NCBI GenBank assembly: GCA_014904845.1
Contig: MU119320.1
Coordinates: forward strand, 99,105-163,104
DNA: 64,000 bases
Source: Acephala macrosclerotiorum
Taxonomy: Eukaryota; Ascomycota; Leotiomycetes; Helotiales; Mollisiaceae
Direction: 5' to 3'
Below, piece by piece: positions 1-11,102 of this stretch. The number at the start of each line of letters is the position of its first letter. Positions within the stretch are counted from its first letter, which is position 1. A model generated the notes under the pieces. That model was not told where the DNA came from. It did not search any database and saw only the letters and a program-made list of their open reading frames with translations. Position numbers and translations under genes: made by a program.

Positions 1-70
1 GAAAACTTTCCAATCTTCGAAAATTCCATCTTCATCGCAAGACGATCTTCTCACACCTCACACACACACA

Positions 71-2149
71 ATGCCGAAACAAAAGGCCCCTAAAGGCGCC
101 TCTGCCTCGACAGAGATCAACGACCCCCGATTCTCGAACTTCACAACCGACCCACGATTCCGCCTTCCTTCGAAGAAACATACAAAGACGAAGCTCGACA
201 GTCGGTTCTCGCGCATGCTCAAGGATGATGATTTTTCCAAATCTGCGAAGGTTGATAGGTACGGCAGGAAGTTGAACAGCGATTCGAAAAAGAAAGCATT
301 GGAGCGATTATACGAACCAGAAGAGGAAGGCGGGGGAGGGGATGAAGAAGCAGAAGTAGAGGTCGAGGATGACGATGTGGTGGAGAAGGAATTGATAAAG
401 GCAGAGGGCTATGATCCTGCACGTGGTGGCGGATTCTCGAGTTCAGAAGACGACGAGGACGAAGAGGATGGTGGGGTGGAGGTTGAGGAGGTTGAAGAGG
501 AATTCCCGGATATGCAAGCTGAATCTGCAGCCGTGGAGATGGGAGAGGTGAGCTCGAGGTTTGCGGTTGTGAATCTGGATTGGGATCATATTCGGTCCGT
601 GGATCTTATGGCCGTATTCTCAAGCTTTGTACGACCGGGTGGAAAAATTCAAAAGATCTCGATATACCCCAGCGAGTTCGGAAAGGAGAGGATGGAGAGG
701 GAAGAATTGGAAGGTCCACCGAAGGAGATTTTTGCTAGGAAGGACGAGGAGGCAGAAGAAGAGGATTCGGAGGATGACAGCGAGGACGAGGCTGAATTGG
801 AAGAGAAAATCAAGAAGGATCTACAAAAGGCAGATGATGGGCAGGAATTCGACGGTGCCGCTCTGCGACAATACCAGCTGGAACGTTTACGATATTACTA
901 TGCTGTGGTGGTTTGCACGGACAATGATACGGCGCAGAAGATTTACGAAGCTACAGACGGTACAGAATATCTCTCTTCTGCGAACTTCTTTGACCTACGA
1001 TTCATTCCCGACGGTACAGAGTTCGACGACAAGCCTAGAGATGAGTGCGAGGGTACGCCAGCAGGATACAGACCTACAGAATTCGTCACGGATGCTTTGC
1101 AGCACTCGAAAGTCAAGCTCACTTGGGACACAAACCCAGAAGATGCGGTGAGGAAAGATGCCATCAATCGGGCGTTCAGTGGAAGTCGAGCAGAGATTGG
1201 AGAAAATGATCTACGAGCATACTTGGGCAGCGATTCGGAAGAGGACGAGGAAGAAGAGGAAGCCCCCGAGGCTGACGCATCCAAGCTTTCAAAGAAGGAG
1301 CTGGCAAGACAAAAGATGCGAGCAGCGTTGGGACTGGCAGACGAGCCTGCGAAGCCATCAAAGAAGAGTTCTGGTCCTGTGGGGGATATGGAAATCACAT
1401 TCACAGGTGGTCTTACATCTACGGAAAAAGGCAACGTGTTTGAGAACGACCCAGATCTAGCCATGGAAACTACGGCCGAAAGATATATTCGTATGGAGAA
1501 GGAGAGAAAAGCGCGGAGAAAGGAGAGAGCAAAGGCGAAGAGAGAAGGTCGCGACCCAGATGCCACTGCCGAAAAGGATGAGGATGCCGGAGAGAAGGAG
1601 GACCTCGGATTCGACGATCCATTCTTCGCGACAGACGAAGCTGTGAAGGAGAAGGCTTCGAAATCGCTGCGAAAGGAGGACGGGTTGAAGAAGAAGGCAG
1701 CAAAGGCTGCTGAAGCAGCGGAGAAGGAATCACACCGCGCAGAGCTCGAACTTCTTATGGCAGACAACGGCACTGAGGCCTCTGCTAACATTGATCATTT
1801 TGACATCAACGAAATTGCTCGTGCCGAGAAAGCGAAAAAGAAGAAAGGCAAGAAAGCTAAGGAGATCGAGACAGGAAAGAGAGGTGGTCTTCAAGAAGGA
1901 TTCGAGATGGATGTTGGCGACAGTCGGTTCAGCAAGTTGTTTGAGAGCCATGAGTTTGCGATTGATCCAAGTAATCCTAAGTTCAAGGGGACAGAGGGTA
2001 TGAAGAAGTTGCTTGAGGAGGGCAGGAAGAAGAGAAAAGTTGGGGATGATGAGGATGTTGAGGAGAAGAAGAGCAAAAAGCGGAAAGAAGGGGGGAAAGG
2101 AGAGTTGAGTGGCTTGGTGCAGAAGCTGAAGAAGAAGGCGAAAAGATAG
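71..2149 (+). CDS. ESF1: Pre-rRNA-processing protein Esf1
   Basis: Single-exon 692-residue nucleolar protein needed for early 18S rRNA processing within the 90S pre-ribosome (family knowledge). The N-terminal opening with DPRFSNFTTDPRFRLPSKK is characteristic. Long acidic tracts follow (residues about 90-150), then a central RRM-like ESF1 domain (about 160-350, around VVNLDWDHIRSVDLMAVFSS), then more acidic and lysine-rich segments. The NUC153 motif sits near residue 615 (VGDSRFSKLFESHEFAIDP), and the protein ends in a basic nuclear-localisation-like tail. The first ATG follows a CA-rich leader and gives full family length. I see no disruption. It works in the same process as BMS1, 40 kb away, but nothing suggests the two are linked as a unit. 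Confidence 0.95.
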   Translation: MPKQKAPKGASASTEINDPRFSNFTTDPRFRLPSKKHTKTKLDSRFSRMLKDDDFSKSAKVDRYGRKLNSDSKKKALERLYEPEEEGGGGDEEAEVEVEDDDVVEKELIKAEGYDPARGGGFSSSEDDEDEEDGGVEVEEVEEEFPDMQAESAAVEMGEVSSRFAVVNLDWDHIRSVDLMAVFSSFVRPGGKIQKISIYPSEFGKERMEREELEGPPKEIFARKDEEAEEEDSEDDSEDEAELEEKIKKDLQKADDGQEFDGAALRQYQLERLRYYYAVVVCTDNDTAQKIYEATDGTEYLSSANFFDLRFIPDGTEFDDKPRDECEGTPAGYRPTEFVTDALQHSKVKLTWDTNPEDAVRKDAINRAFSGSRAEIGENDLRAYLGSDSEEDEEEEEAPEADASKLSKKELARQKMRAALGLADEPAKPSKKSSGPVGDMEITFTGGLTSTEKGNVFENDPDLAMETTAERYIRMEKERKARRKERAKAKREGRDPDATAEKDEDAGEKEDLGFDDPFFATDEAVKEKASKSLRKEDGLKKKAAKAAEAAEKESHRAELELLMADNGTEASANIDHFDINEIARAEKAKKKKGKKAKEIETGKRGGLQEGFEMDVGDSRFSKLFESHEFAIDPSNPKFKGTEGMKKLLEEGRKKRKVGDDEDVEEKKSKKRKEGGKGELSGLVQKLKKKAKR

Positions 2150-3435
2150 TGTTGCTCCCTGAAATGGATACAATGTACGTGAACCCAAAGCGTTTGCTTG
2201 AAGCCTTGACATTGAGACATGCTTTCCTGCGTGACGGTCACAGTTCTATCCGCATGCAGCTTGTTTCCTTCATGCATAACTTCAGAACAAAGCCGTGATA
2301 ATTGCCATGTTTGAAAGCGTTTGCACATAGGTAACATTTCAGATCCATTGCAAGGGGTATTATTGCATTGTATGCATTTGTAAGAGGTAGCCTCTGGATA
2401 TTAACCTCAAGATAGGAAATATTCTAAATATCCTTAACAAGTGTGAGACTTGGAAGTGGCGCCAAAATCAAGGTGATACTTTTTACTTAAGATCACGTGC
2501 TATTGACTCGAAAACGCGATTGTGAAGTTTTATAAAAGGGTTTCCCAAGTATTATTCTTATATAAAAAGGTTTAAAACCCACAAGTATAATTCAAGGGTT
2601 ATGCATTCAAAAATAGCATGAAAATGCATTACATTTGCCCATGTTTAAATCACGTGAAATATCTTTGGAAATTACATTTTATGCATTTCACAAAATAAAC
2701 TCTTAAGTTATAATTCCGGACTAGAATGTTTCCGCCTGAAAAATTCTTTACAAACGTGGGACAATGTAATCTACTTGGAAAAATGCATCGCCTTTACCCA
2801 TTTTCAATCACGTGAAACGCATGTTATCTTTTGAAATTCGTGCAATTTCATGCATTTTCCCAGAACACGCACCCCAGTTTGGGACATTTCCATCTTAGAA
2901 GTCCTCCCCCGGCGTCGGACATTCCAACGCCATACCAAAAGCCAAATGCAGCCTTCTTTGTCCAGAATGTCAAGCGATGTTTGCTCTCCTATTCCTACCC
3001 GAGATTCCACGCCTCAAAATGCCAAAACCATCGAGTCCCACTCAACCTTTCTATGGGGATCCATGTAATTGACATTTGAGCATACTGTGGCTGCGTTCTG
3101 AAGCATCAAGTTTAAAATTCCATGCATTTCCATCAACTAACTGCAATCTAACCCCGTTTTGGCCTATAAGTGCTATTATACACCGATCAATCGCCCAGGC
3201 AGCAGGCAGATTGAGAGGTATTTGCATGGAAAATCGAGATGTCGCAATTATTCTGCTCACTGAAGCACTCCTCTGAGCACATCTCGATTGCTCCATGAAT
3301 TAAAGTCAGGGCAGAAAAACCAATGCTCCGCATCCATTAACGCCATCTATCCTCCAGTCCCAAAGCAATCAAATCCGTGCATTTTGCGCATCACCCCAAT
3401 GTCCCACCAACGCCTGATCATTAGATATTAGCCCC
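2150..3435. other. Intergenic: Esf1 / SNF2-RING gene tail-to-tail interval
   Basis: The two flanking genes converge. The stretch 2340-2860 is AT-rich and holds three CACGTG hexamers (near 2495, 2653 and 2812). Two of them lie in a diverged duplication: a roughly 75-bp block starting near 2623 recurs near 2781, with the shared order ATGCAT, CCCAT, ATCACGTGAAA, TGCATTT. I see no convincing gene. The small open frames here lack introns, recognisable domains or gene-like composition. Confidence 0.5.
2623..2860. repeat. Diverged direct duplication with CACGTG
   Basis: Two copies of about 75 bp (2623-2698 and 2781-2860) share in order ATGCAT, CCCAT, ATCACGTGAAA, GAAATT and TGCATTT with scattered substitutions. 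No coding potential. It could be a relic of a tandem duplication in the 3' flank of either neighbour. Confidence 0.45.
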
Positions 3436-6400
3436 TCAAAGCCCCTCATCCATCGGATCGCCGAAACCATCCTGCGCACCCGATCCTCCGTCCTCCTGCG
3501 GCTCATCATCGTAGTCAGCCTCAATGCTGATGATGTTGTCATCCGCATCAGTCTTGAGGAATCCGAATAGGTTTGCCAGTTGCTTGAGACTCAAGTTCGG
3601 TTGCTCGCGGTTGAATTCACCATCGCTTATAGCCTATACATCAGTCAGTTCATGATCCATCTCAGTGTCAAAACAAGCTAGGGAGAATAGAATGGGTTAC
3701 AAACCTTCTCCAGATTCCGCAACTTATGAAGCTGCATAGTCATCATTCTCATGTCAACCGTATTACGAACAACCAGCCTAGTCATATACGTCTCCTTCTC
3801 CTGCCCAATGCGAAAGATTCGACCAAATGCTTGCTGCTCAACTGCATGATTCCACCAAAGATCAAGGGAGAAGCATCGATTGGCCCAGGGGAAATTGAGT
3901 CTATACACATTCACATTAGTCAGAAAACTGGACACACGAACTGTGATTTCCGCCCCGAAAATATCGGAAATCAATCATGAGCAATGCCGCCGTGTGATGT
4001 CCAGAGCGGGGCGGCATATGTGAACGCGGAAAATGTCGAAATCATGAAAGGAGTCCGAAAGAATAGAGAAATGTGCGTACCCGAGACCTCCACATTTCAA
4101 ACCAGCAATCAAGATTTTAATTTCCGAATCGTCACGGAACTTTCGGATGGCCATAGTGCGATGTTCCAATGTCGAATCTCCGGTCAGGTATAGAAAGCCC
4201 CAGCCCTCGGAGTCGCAGATTCGGCCGATGATACGAGCGAGGGTGCGGAATTGGACGTAGATTACTACCTACATGATGTGAGCATTGAAGCTGAGGATTT
4301 GGGGACTTGATAGGATTTCGTTTGGAATTGTGAATTGTCGGTTCTGGATTTGGGACATTTCCGGCGTAAAAGTACGGAATCGAGTCCCGACTTTCCAGAA
4401 TTTCCCGCACAAATTGAAAAAATGCGTACCTTGTCAAGGGGAGCTTCCACGAAGTTCCGCAGTAGAATGCTCTTCAATGCAGTGGTCTTGCTGCTTGGAG
4501 TCAAGGAGAACTCAGGGTCCCAATCAGACTTGGTAACCCAGGTGCTGTCGGTGGTAATAGGCTCGAATCCGAGTGCATCGCGGCCCTTGGAGTACTTGGA
4601 TGTTGCCTGCTTGCCCTTCTTACTGCCGGAGACATTGCTGGAGTGAACGGAGTGGCGCTCATAGTCGTCGTCTTCGGAAATGCCAAGCTGACCGCGTCGA
4701 ACGTGCTCTGTGCCTGTGAAGACTCGGTCACAGGAAGGGCAAGTCACATACTAGAGCTCTGGTCAGTCCGAATGTCTCAGAGATACCGGGGTGATGGGAA
4801 AGGGTAGTCTTGGGCTCACCTTATCGCCAGTACTGATGATGGTGGTCATATGGCCAGAGATACATTCCTCGCAGAAGATGTGACCACACTGCAAGTCCAG
4901 GGGTCAGTAGGACATTCAAAAGCTTTACAAAGGGAGGGTTAGCTCACGTCAGTTCTGACAGCAGCCATTGGCATATCAGCACAGATGCCACAAACCACAC
5001 GACGGAAGAGCTGCTCCTCGCTTAGGCTGCCCACGGCTCCATTGAAGTTGAAGTTGTGGCCGTATTCACCTCTACCAAATGGAAGCATCTCCTCGCCTTC
5101 TTCACTGCTGAAGTTATGAGGGGTCTTCGACTTGTCGGCTTGCTCAACCCACTGCGAGAGTGTCAGTTCTGAATGTCCCACAGAGGTTTGGTTGATTCAA
5201 AGAGGCGGTTCCGGGCCAGGAATGGGATACGTACTGCCTTGCATTGCTCATAGAAAGGTCTAGTATCGCCCTTGAGCCTAGCCAACTTCCTCTGAAGCTC
5301 TTGAACATCCTCCAAAGTCCAGGACTCCTTGATGGTACGCTCAAGCATGAATGGATGACCGGTGCATTGGCGCAGACGGAGAAGTTGAACCATAAAAACG
5401 CCATAGTTTCGGCGAGCTGAGCCCTTGGCGAAGAAGGTATTGAGGTTGGATCGGAAACGGTTTTCAGTCTGCCAGAAAGTCAGTTTCTCGTTGTCCCAGA
5501 GATATCGGGGACATTCAAAATCCCAGAATGGAGGCCTGAATGAAAGGATTCAACACTCACGATACGGTAAATGATTTGCTCCTCTGGAGAGAATTGGACG
5601 TAGATGACTTCGGGGTGCGGCTTCGGCAGGGTAATGATAGGGCGGTTGAGAATCGTAGTCTTCATTGTCCGACGCATCATGGTATATGAGAGGAGGGTAG
5701 AGATACGACTGTAGGAGTCCTCGGCGTTGACATCGCAGAAGTATTTCTGGAAAACGGCCCAATCCATGGTGAAGTTGGCCTTCAGGAATCGGAGGTAGGG
5801 GAAGAGCCTGTTTTGAATGTCCCGTCAGCTGTGAGCGCTTTGAAAGGGCGCCATGAAAGGGATCAGGAGAACCATAGAGACAGCAAATCCGACGGACCAG
5901 AATGCTATCCTGAATGTCCCACGCTTCCCAGAACATCCGAAAAGTAGAGGAAGGGAAAACTTACTCTTCAAGACGATTCAACAACGGCGTACCAGTAAGA
6001 CACCATCTGTAAACAGACTTCAAGTTCTGACAAGCCAGACTAGTTCTCGCCGAATTGTTCTTGATAGCCTGTGCCTCATCAAGCACAACTCTGTACCATT
6101 GAATACGGTGGAGATCACCCATGTCCTTCTTGGCCATCTCCCACCACTTCTCATACCCACCTTGCTGGATCTTCACTCGACCCTCGTTGTCGGGGTATGG
6201 GAATTGCTTCATGACCTCATTGTAAGAAGTAACGACGATATGGCAGTCGGCAAGAACCTCTTGGGGGAGCTTGGCAGATGTCTTGTAGTGGATGACCTTG
6301 GGGAAGATGTGTTGGTGGGTATGATGGCGGATTTCGTCGATCCATTGGTCAATGACCCCAGCTGGAACAACAATTAGGGTGGCCTTCGTACCGCGCTTGA

Positions 6401-8878
6401 TGTCAACTGTGGAAGAAAAGGTTAGCATATGTCATACCACTGTCATTTTGAATGTCTCGGGGGTTTTAGGACTTTCAAAATCACAATTCGAGAGAGGAGA
6501 AGGAAACTCACGACCACCAGGAGGGTTGCCAACCATGCATGCCAGCATCTGAACGGTCTTGCCAAGGCCCATAGAATCCGCCAATAGTCCACCATTGGGT
6601 GGTTGAGAAGACAACTCTCTCTGAACCATCCACTGAGCGCCAAGGAGTTGATGATGATAGAGAGTACTCTTCATACCCTTGATCAACCACTTGCCATCCT
6701 GAGCCTTGCATTTAGCGTATCCGAAGCTACGTGATGCTTCCTTCAGCTTCTTCTTGTCATCTCTAGCAGCTCTCTTACTTACACCAGTGCCATCATCGGG
6801 GATATTTGCGAAGAGTTGCTGGAACTGAGTGTCCTTGGTCATCTTACCATGCAGTTCTGGCTCACCCGGTTGGTCGAATATAGGGTTGAGGATGCGGTCT
6901 TGAATGGGGTCATTCATCATAAGACTCTCGAGGATCATACGTCCAACAGGATCCTCGCCGTTGAATGATCGAAAGTTGTTCGAGAGAAGTGAAGGTCCAT
7001 TCTTGACAAGACCCTTCTTGCCCTTGCCCTTGCCATTCTTCTTCTCCTTGGTCTTGGCTCGAGTCTTTGCGGCAGCCTTGGTGCCTTTGGACTTGGGTGC
7101 TGGGAGTGAAGGACGTCCACGCTTGGCTAAATGTTAGCGAAGTTACACAAAGAAAATGTCGTCTGAAGTTGTGTGAGAGTTCCGACGATTAAAATCAAAG
7201 AATGCGCAGCAAAGATGCGAACGGAGAAAAGTCGAGGTGTGCACATACCTTCTTGCTAGCCTTGCCACGCTCTTTCTCGCGTCTCTGCTGCTCTTCTTGC
7301 TCAATGACCTCTCTGGCATTCCTGGCGCGACGCTTTCTGGGCTTGCCAGACTTGGTGAATCCGAGGTTTGGCTGAGTTGAGGAACCCTCGCCAGCATCAA
7401 CTCCACCACCACCGAGTTCCTGCTGCAGCATACGACTGAATGCAGCCTCATTGTCGATGCCAAAGTCGTCAAAATTATCATCTTCGTCCACATCAGAGCC
7501 TAGGGCCTCGGGGCCGGGTTGATTGCGGCGGTGTCGACGAATGACATCGTCTCGAGACTCGGGGACAAAGAGTTGGTTTCTCTCATTAGCTGCGATGTGA
7601 TGTCGGGGTTGGGCTCGAGCACGAATGAGACGTTCCTTGACTTCCAGCTGCTTCTTGAGCTTGAATAGTTGCATGGTTTCGACGCTGCTGAGAACTCCAC
7701 AGTTGCTTGCCTATAGCCGATCTCCGTGTCAGCATTTCGAGTTCAAGCATTGCAAAATGTCCCAGGAGCCTCGGGATACTAGAGCTTCTGAAGAGGGGGG
7801 GTTGGCTTACCTGCTTCTTCTGCAAAGCGGCAATGCTAGCCTTCATCTCCTCGTAATCCTCGTCAACATCGTCATCCTGATCCATCCAAGATTGGTCCTC
7901 ATCAGCAACCCCAAGAGCAGCATCAACCTGCATGGGGTCCTCTCTGCCCACACTATGAGGATCAGGGGAGACGAGCTCTACTTGCTTGCCTTTGCCCTTG
8001 TTGTTAGTGCTACTGCCTTCAGATTGAGGTGGGTTCTCTCTCCCACCAGAAGTGCTACCACCAGCAGCATTTGGAAGGGCATTGACAACACTATTAGAAA
8101 GACCGACAAGGCCACTTGAAGGACCATTGTCAGCACCTCGACGAGCAATCATAGCTCTCTGTTGAGCCAGGACTGAGTGGATGTCTGCCTTTTTCTTTGG
8201 CGGTGGTGTGACAGGAGCAGGAGCATCACGAGGCTCTGACTTGATAAAGACAACATCCTCCTGTGGGGCAACATACTGATACTGTTGCCACTTGCGTTGT
8301 GCTTGGGCAGGCGCACGAGTTGGCTCAATGATCATGATGTCGTCGTCATCGTCATCGCTATCAGCAACCTCTAAGGCAGCTTGTTGATGGATGAGTTCTT
8401 CAACAAGAGGTGACGAATTGCTAGGAGGTTGGACACTCATGTCTTGATAGGGGATGGAAGGTGAAGGGAGGTCTTTGTCGGCTGGAGGTGAGGTGAAGGG
8501 ATCTTGACATGCGCCTACAGTGCCTGATGAATGTTGAGCTTGAGGTTGCGTCCAAGGTTGAACAGAACCATGTCGAGGCTCAGCGGTGTATGGGTCGACG
8601 GCTTCCTCACTTTCATTCTTGAGACTTGATTGTCGAACTTGGAATGAAGTGGAGGCCGAAGCATCACCAACTTGAGGCTGCGAGGCGTGTGAAGAAGAAT
8701 GGGACATCTTAGCTTCACTGTGCTCGATTGAAGGTATGAGGTTGTCAGGAGCCGGTGTCGAAACGTCGTCCATGAAGGCGTCCTCGGCGTGTTCACGACG
8801 CTCTCGAGCTCGAAGGTGAGCATCAGGAGATTGGCTATTTTCTGTGAAGTCGTCGAAGTCTTCGTAAAAGTCCTTCAT
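3436..8878 (-). CDS. SNF2-family DNA translocase with RING finger (Rad5/Rad16/HLTF class)
   Basis: Twelve exons by my splicing: complement(3436..3633, 3705..3900, 4081..4268, 4430..4750, 4820..4888, 4948..5151, 5235..5468, 5561..5807, 5965..6406, 6512..7126 region with acceptor at 7121, 7249..7710, 7811..8878); about 1412 residues. The N-terminal half is disordered and carries a KKRGRP AT-hook-like patch. Helicase motif I is DSMGLGKT, motif II is DEAQ, and TGTPL follows. A C3HC4 RING is split over three exons (CGIC, then CGHIFCEECISGH, then CPSC). The second RecA lobe ends with the motif VI equivalent GRIFRIGQEKE. Nuclear chromatin remodelling, DNA-damage tolerance or SUMO/ubiquitin-targeted roles are typical of the class; the exact role is unknown. 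The second intron's acceptor (AAG) is non-standard and was chosen to keep frame. Almost every intron carries a GGGACATTC-like motif. The start is the first ATG after an in-frame non-ATG extension. Confidence 0.88.
4270..7811 (-). repeat. GGGACATTC-like motif family in introns of the SNF2/RING gene
   Basis: Clear copies in plus-strand coordinates: 4351-4360, 4770-4778, 4910-4918, 5171-5180, 5507-5516, 5815-5823, 5911-5920, 6450-6458 and about 7755-7763. Each lies inside an intron of this gene. On the coding strand most read GGGACATTCA or GAGACATTC, often just upstream of the branch-site-like CTGAC; the copies at 4351, 4910 and 5507 are inverted. Exons lack it. Weaker copies lie upstream and downstream of the gene (2880, 2917, 9203, 9625). 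Confidence 0.7.
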
Positions 8879-9139
8879 GGTTGCAGCTGGTCTTGAAGGT
8901 GGAGTGTCCAAGGTGAAGGTTCTAAGAATGGTTGATTTGCGCAGCGTTGATGGAGCTGTATTTATGTGAACCTGTATGAGGTTGAAGACTTATTGAAGTA
9001 TGGAAGAAGGTAAAAAGTAGAAGGTTAAAGAAATAGTTGCAAGGAAGATGGAGATGGAGGTCGAGGAGGGTATAAATAAACAGCTTAGCGCCTCGCTTAG
9101 GGGCGAAGACATCAAAGAGGGCGAGGCTATAGGGCTGTT

Positions 9140-9730
9140 GGCCCGATTTGGAAGGCACTACTCTGGGAGAGGGGGCAAATGCAGTCAATGCTTGAATGTC
9201 CGTCCTAGAACTGTAACGATGGCGCTAAAATGTGCTGTCCTGATCACGGGCAATGGCTTTTGTTTGCAAAAGTCAAAAGTGAAAAAGTGAAAGTAAATTA
9301 AGCTTTGAGAGAGGTAAATGTCAAAGCTAGAGAAGGAGGGCAGGTAAAGACTTTGGTGTCTCACTTAAGTGATCATAGAGGATAAGGAGGCTACGAGGCA
9401 CTTGGCCAAATTCAAAAGGAACTGGGGAAAATATAGAGGATGTTTAAATATCAAGTGTGCAATAGTAATAATAAAACTGAAATGTGCTGTCCAAATCGTG
9501 GACAATGAGTTCGGGCTCCAGTTATGAAGGTAACAGAAGGTAAAAAGTCGAAAGTGAGAAGGCAAAAAACATACTAATAGCCTGATATGGAAGGCATAAC
9601 TTGGGAAATCTGGTAATTGAAAAGAATGTCCGTTACATGATAGTGACAATAGTTCTGAATTGTACTGTGCAAAGCAGGGACTTTGGAAATGTATACTTGC
9701 AAAAAGCTGAAAATGTCAAACAATTAAGGA
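9140..9730. repeat. Three degenerate tandem repeat units upstream of SNF2/RING gene
   Basis: Units begin near 9142, 9395 and 9578. Each runs through a GGAAGGCA-like or CAAATTC-like start, then GAATGTCCG (units 1 and 3), then AAATGTGCTGTCC (9229 and 9480) or its decayed form TTGTACTGTGC (9659). They then pass a CAATGxxTT segment and end in an AAAAGT-rich tract (TTGCAAAAGTC, AAAAAGTCGAAAG, TTGCAAAAAGCTG). Spacing is about 190-250 bp. A partial unit may start near 9000. Function unknown. Confidence 0.5.
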
Positions 9731-10308
9731 ATGTAGAAAAAGGAATAAGCTCAAGAACCTGCAAGCCAAGAACTCACCAATCCCAAAACCGGTTCCACCC
9801 TTTATTCACGGGCACGTCACGCACAATAACCGGACGAGAAATTCCGTAAAAGCGACGTGTTCATTTTTCTCTCAACTCACGCTTTTCTGATCGCTCAAAT
9901 CGTTTCTTCGCTATCCACGCTGAATCCGAAAACATTGCAGACTCACTTCAACGCTGCTTGCTAAAACCGACCCATCTATCCAACGCCTATGAATTAATGA
10001 AATGCGTCTCCGCTTCTGGAGAGGGCAGATTGCTGTTGCAGGATGATACTAAGGAACAAACATTACAAGATAGTAGATACAAGGAAATTGAAGCTTTCCT
10101 GAGGAGTGTATAATACAAGGAGATGTAGAGAGGTATTGTGAGATTCTGCATTTCTAAAGTGTGGATCGAGTATTTTCTCGGGCGGGACAATGTCTTCTTC
10201 GTCTCTTGCTGCCGACTCGAATCGACTTTGGGGATGAGGAGTGCCTTGGTCGAGACGCAGATATAGAAAATTGCGCTTCGTGCGCGGGAGGAGCCATTTG
10301 CTCGAAGT

Positions 10309-10392
10309 TTAACCCGCGGTCGTGACTGGGTTGCCGTTGGAGTCCGTTTGAGGGTAGTACCAAGCGCAAACAGCGATGATCGATTTGTCGGG
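10309..10392 (-). pseudogene. Stray terminal exon of a CAX-type Ca2+/H+ exchanger
   Basis: Read on the minus strand this encodes IIAVCAWYYPQTDSNGNP and a few more residues before TAA. It matches the last exon of the exchanger at 22142-22211 (IIAICAYYYPQTDSNGNA then stop). Homology runs about 15 nt into the preceding intron, but the splice acceptor has been lost (CAG replaced by ATC) and no upstream exchanger exon is present. It is a detached gene end in the same orientation as the intact gene 12 kb away. Most differences are synonymous or conservative, so it may come from a diverged paralogue or be a decayed copy. Confidence 0.7.
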
Positions 10393-10765
10393 GCGATAAA
10401 TGCGCTTGGTACTATTCCAAGCCAGCCTCCACGGCAGTGGCCCCCAGAGGGCCAGCGGAGCGTCACTCACTCTCTGCTTCTTAACACAAATCTTCAAGCT
10501 ATTGATGTAAACAGATTTGAATTAAATCAATACAATACAATACAATACAATACAATACAATACAATACAATACAATACAATACAATACAATACAATACAA
10601 TACAATACAATAAATCCGCGGCTATGACTGCGCTCAGTACTATTCTAAGCCAGTCTCCACGGCAGTAGCCCCCAAACGGTCAGCGGAGCGTCACTCACTC
10701 CTTCCCTCTCAATACATATCTTCAAGCTATTAATGCAGACAGATTTAAATGAATCAATACAATAC
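10391..10765. repeat. 140-bp direct duplication flanking the CAATA microsatellite
   Basis: The segment 10391-10540 recurs at about 10617-10765. Shared landmarks are GTACTATTC(C/T)AAGCCAG, CTCCACGGCAGT, CAGCGGAGCGTCACTCACTC and CTTCAAGCTATT, and both copies end in AATCAATACAATA. Most differences are C/T or G/A transitions. The microsatellite sits between the copies. Confidence 0.75.
10528..10612. repeat. (CAATA)n microsatellite, about 16 units
   Basis: Uninterrupted pentanucleotide array with unit CAATA. It probably grew from the CAATACAATA present at the end of each copy of the surrounding 140-bp duplication. Confidence 0.95.
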
Positions 10766-11102
10766 AGCGACGGTGCTGAATCACTCCACCTTTCCCAAGA
10801 GCGGCTATATACCTACCTGATCGGGTTCAAGTACAAGCGTGGCTGCCGTTTTGGGTGAAGAGACGCGACTACTCTCACTCACTCTTCATAAAGCAGCAGC
10901 TCCTCCCAACAACCTTCCCCAAACTCCAACCTCCAACCTTCAACCTTCTCCCTCCACCAGCCAGCAAAGGCTCGCCAGGGCCATGAATGCACTCGTCGCC
11001 CACTAAGGTAACGTCAAACTGCATTGGTGGCATCAGTAAGTCAAACACGCCTTCCTCTCTAAATCGGCAGCGTCGATTCTAACGGTATCAGCCAGCAGCA
11101 GC

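Larger units (their letters stand above)
8879..11102. other. Intergenic region with repeats between SNF2/RING gene and recombinase
   Basis: This 2.2-kb stretch serves as promoter for two divergent genes. It contains degenerate tandem repeats (9140-9730), a duplicated exchanger exon (10309-10392), a 140-bp direct duplication (10391-10765) and a CAATA microsatellite. Possible TATA-like TATAAATAA lies at 9070. I see no intact gene. Confidence 0.5.

Noticed and set aside
943..1791. 282-codon frame opposite ESF1
   Set aside because: Serine/alanine-rich shadow of the acidic ESF1 coding strand.
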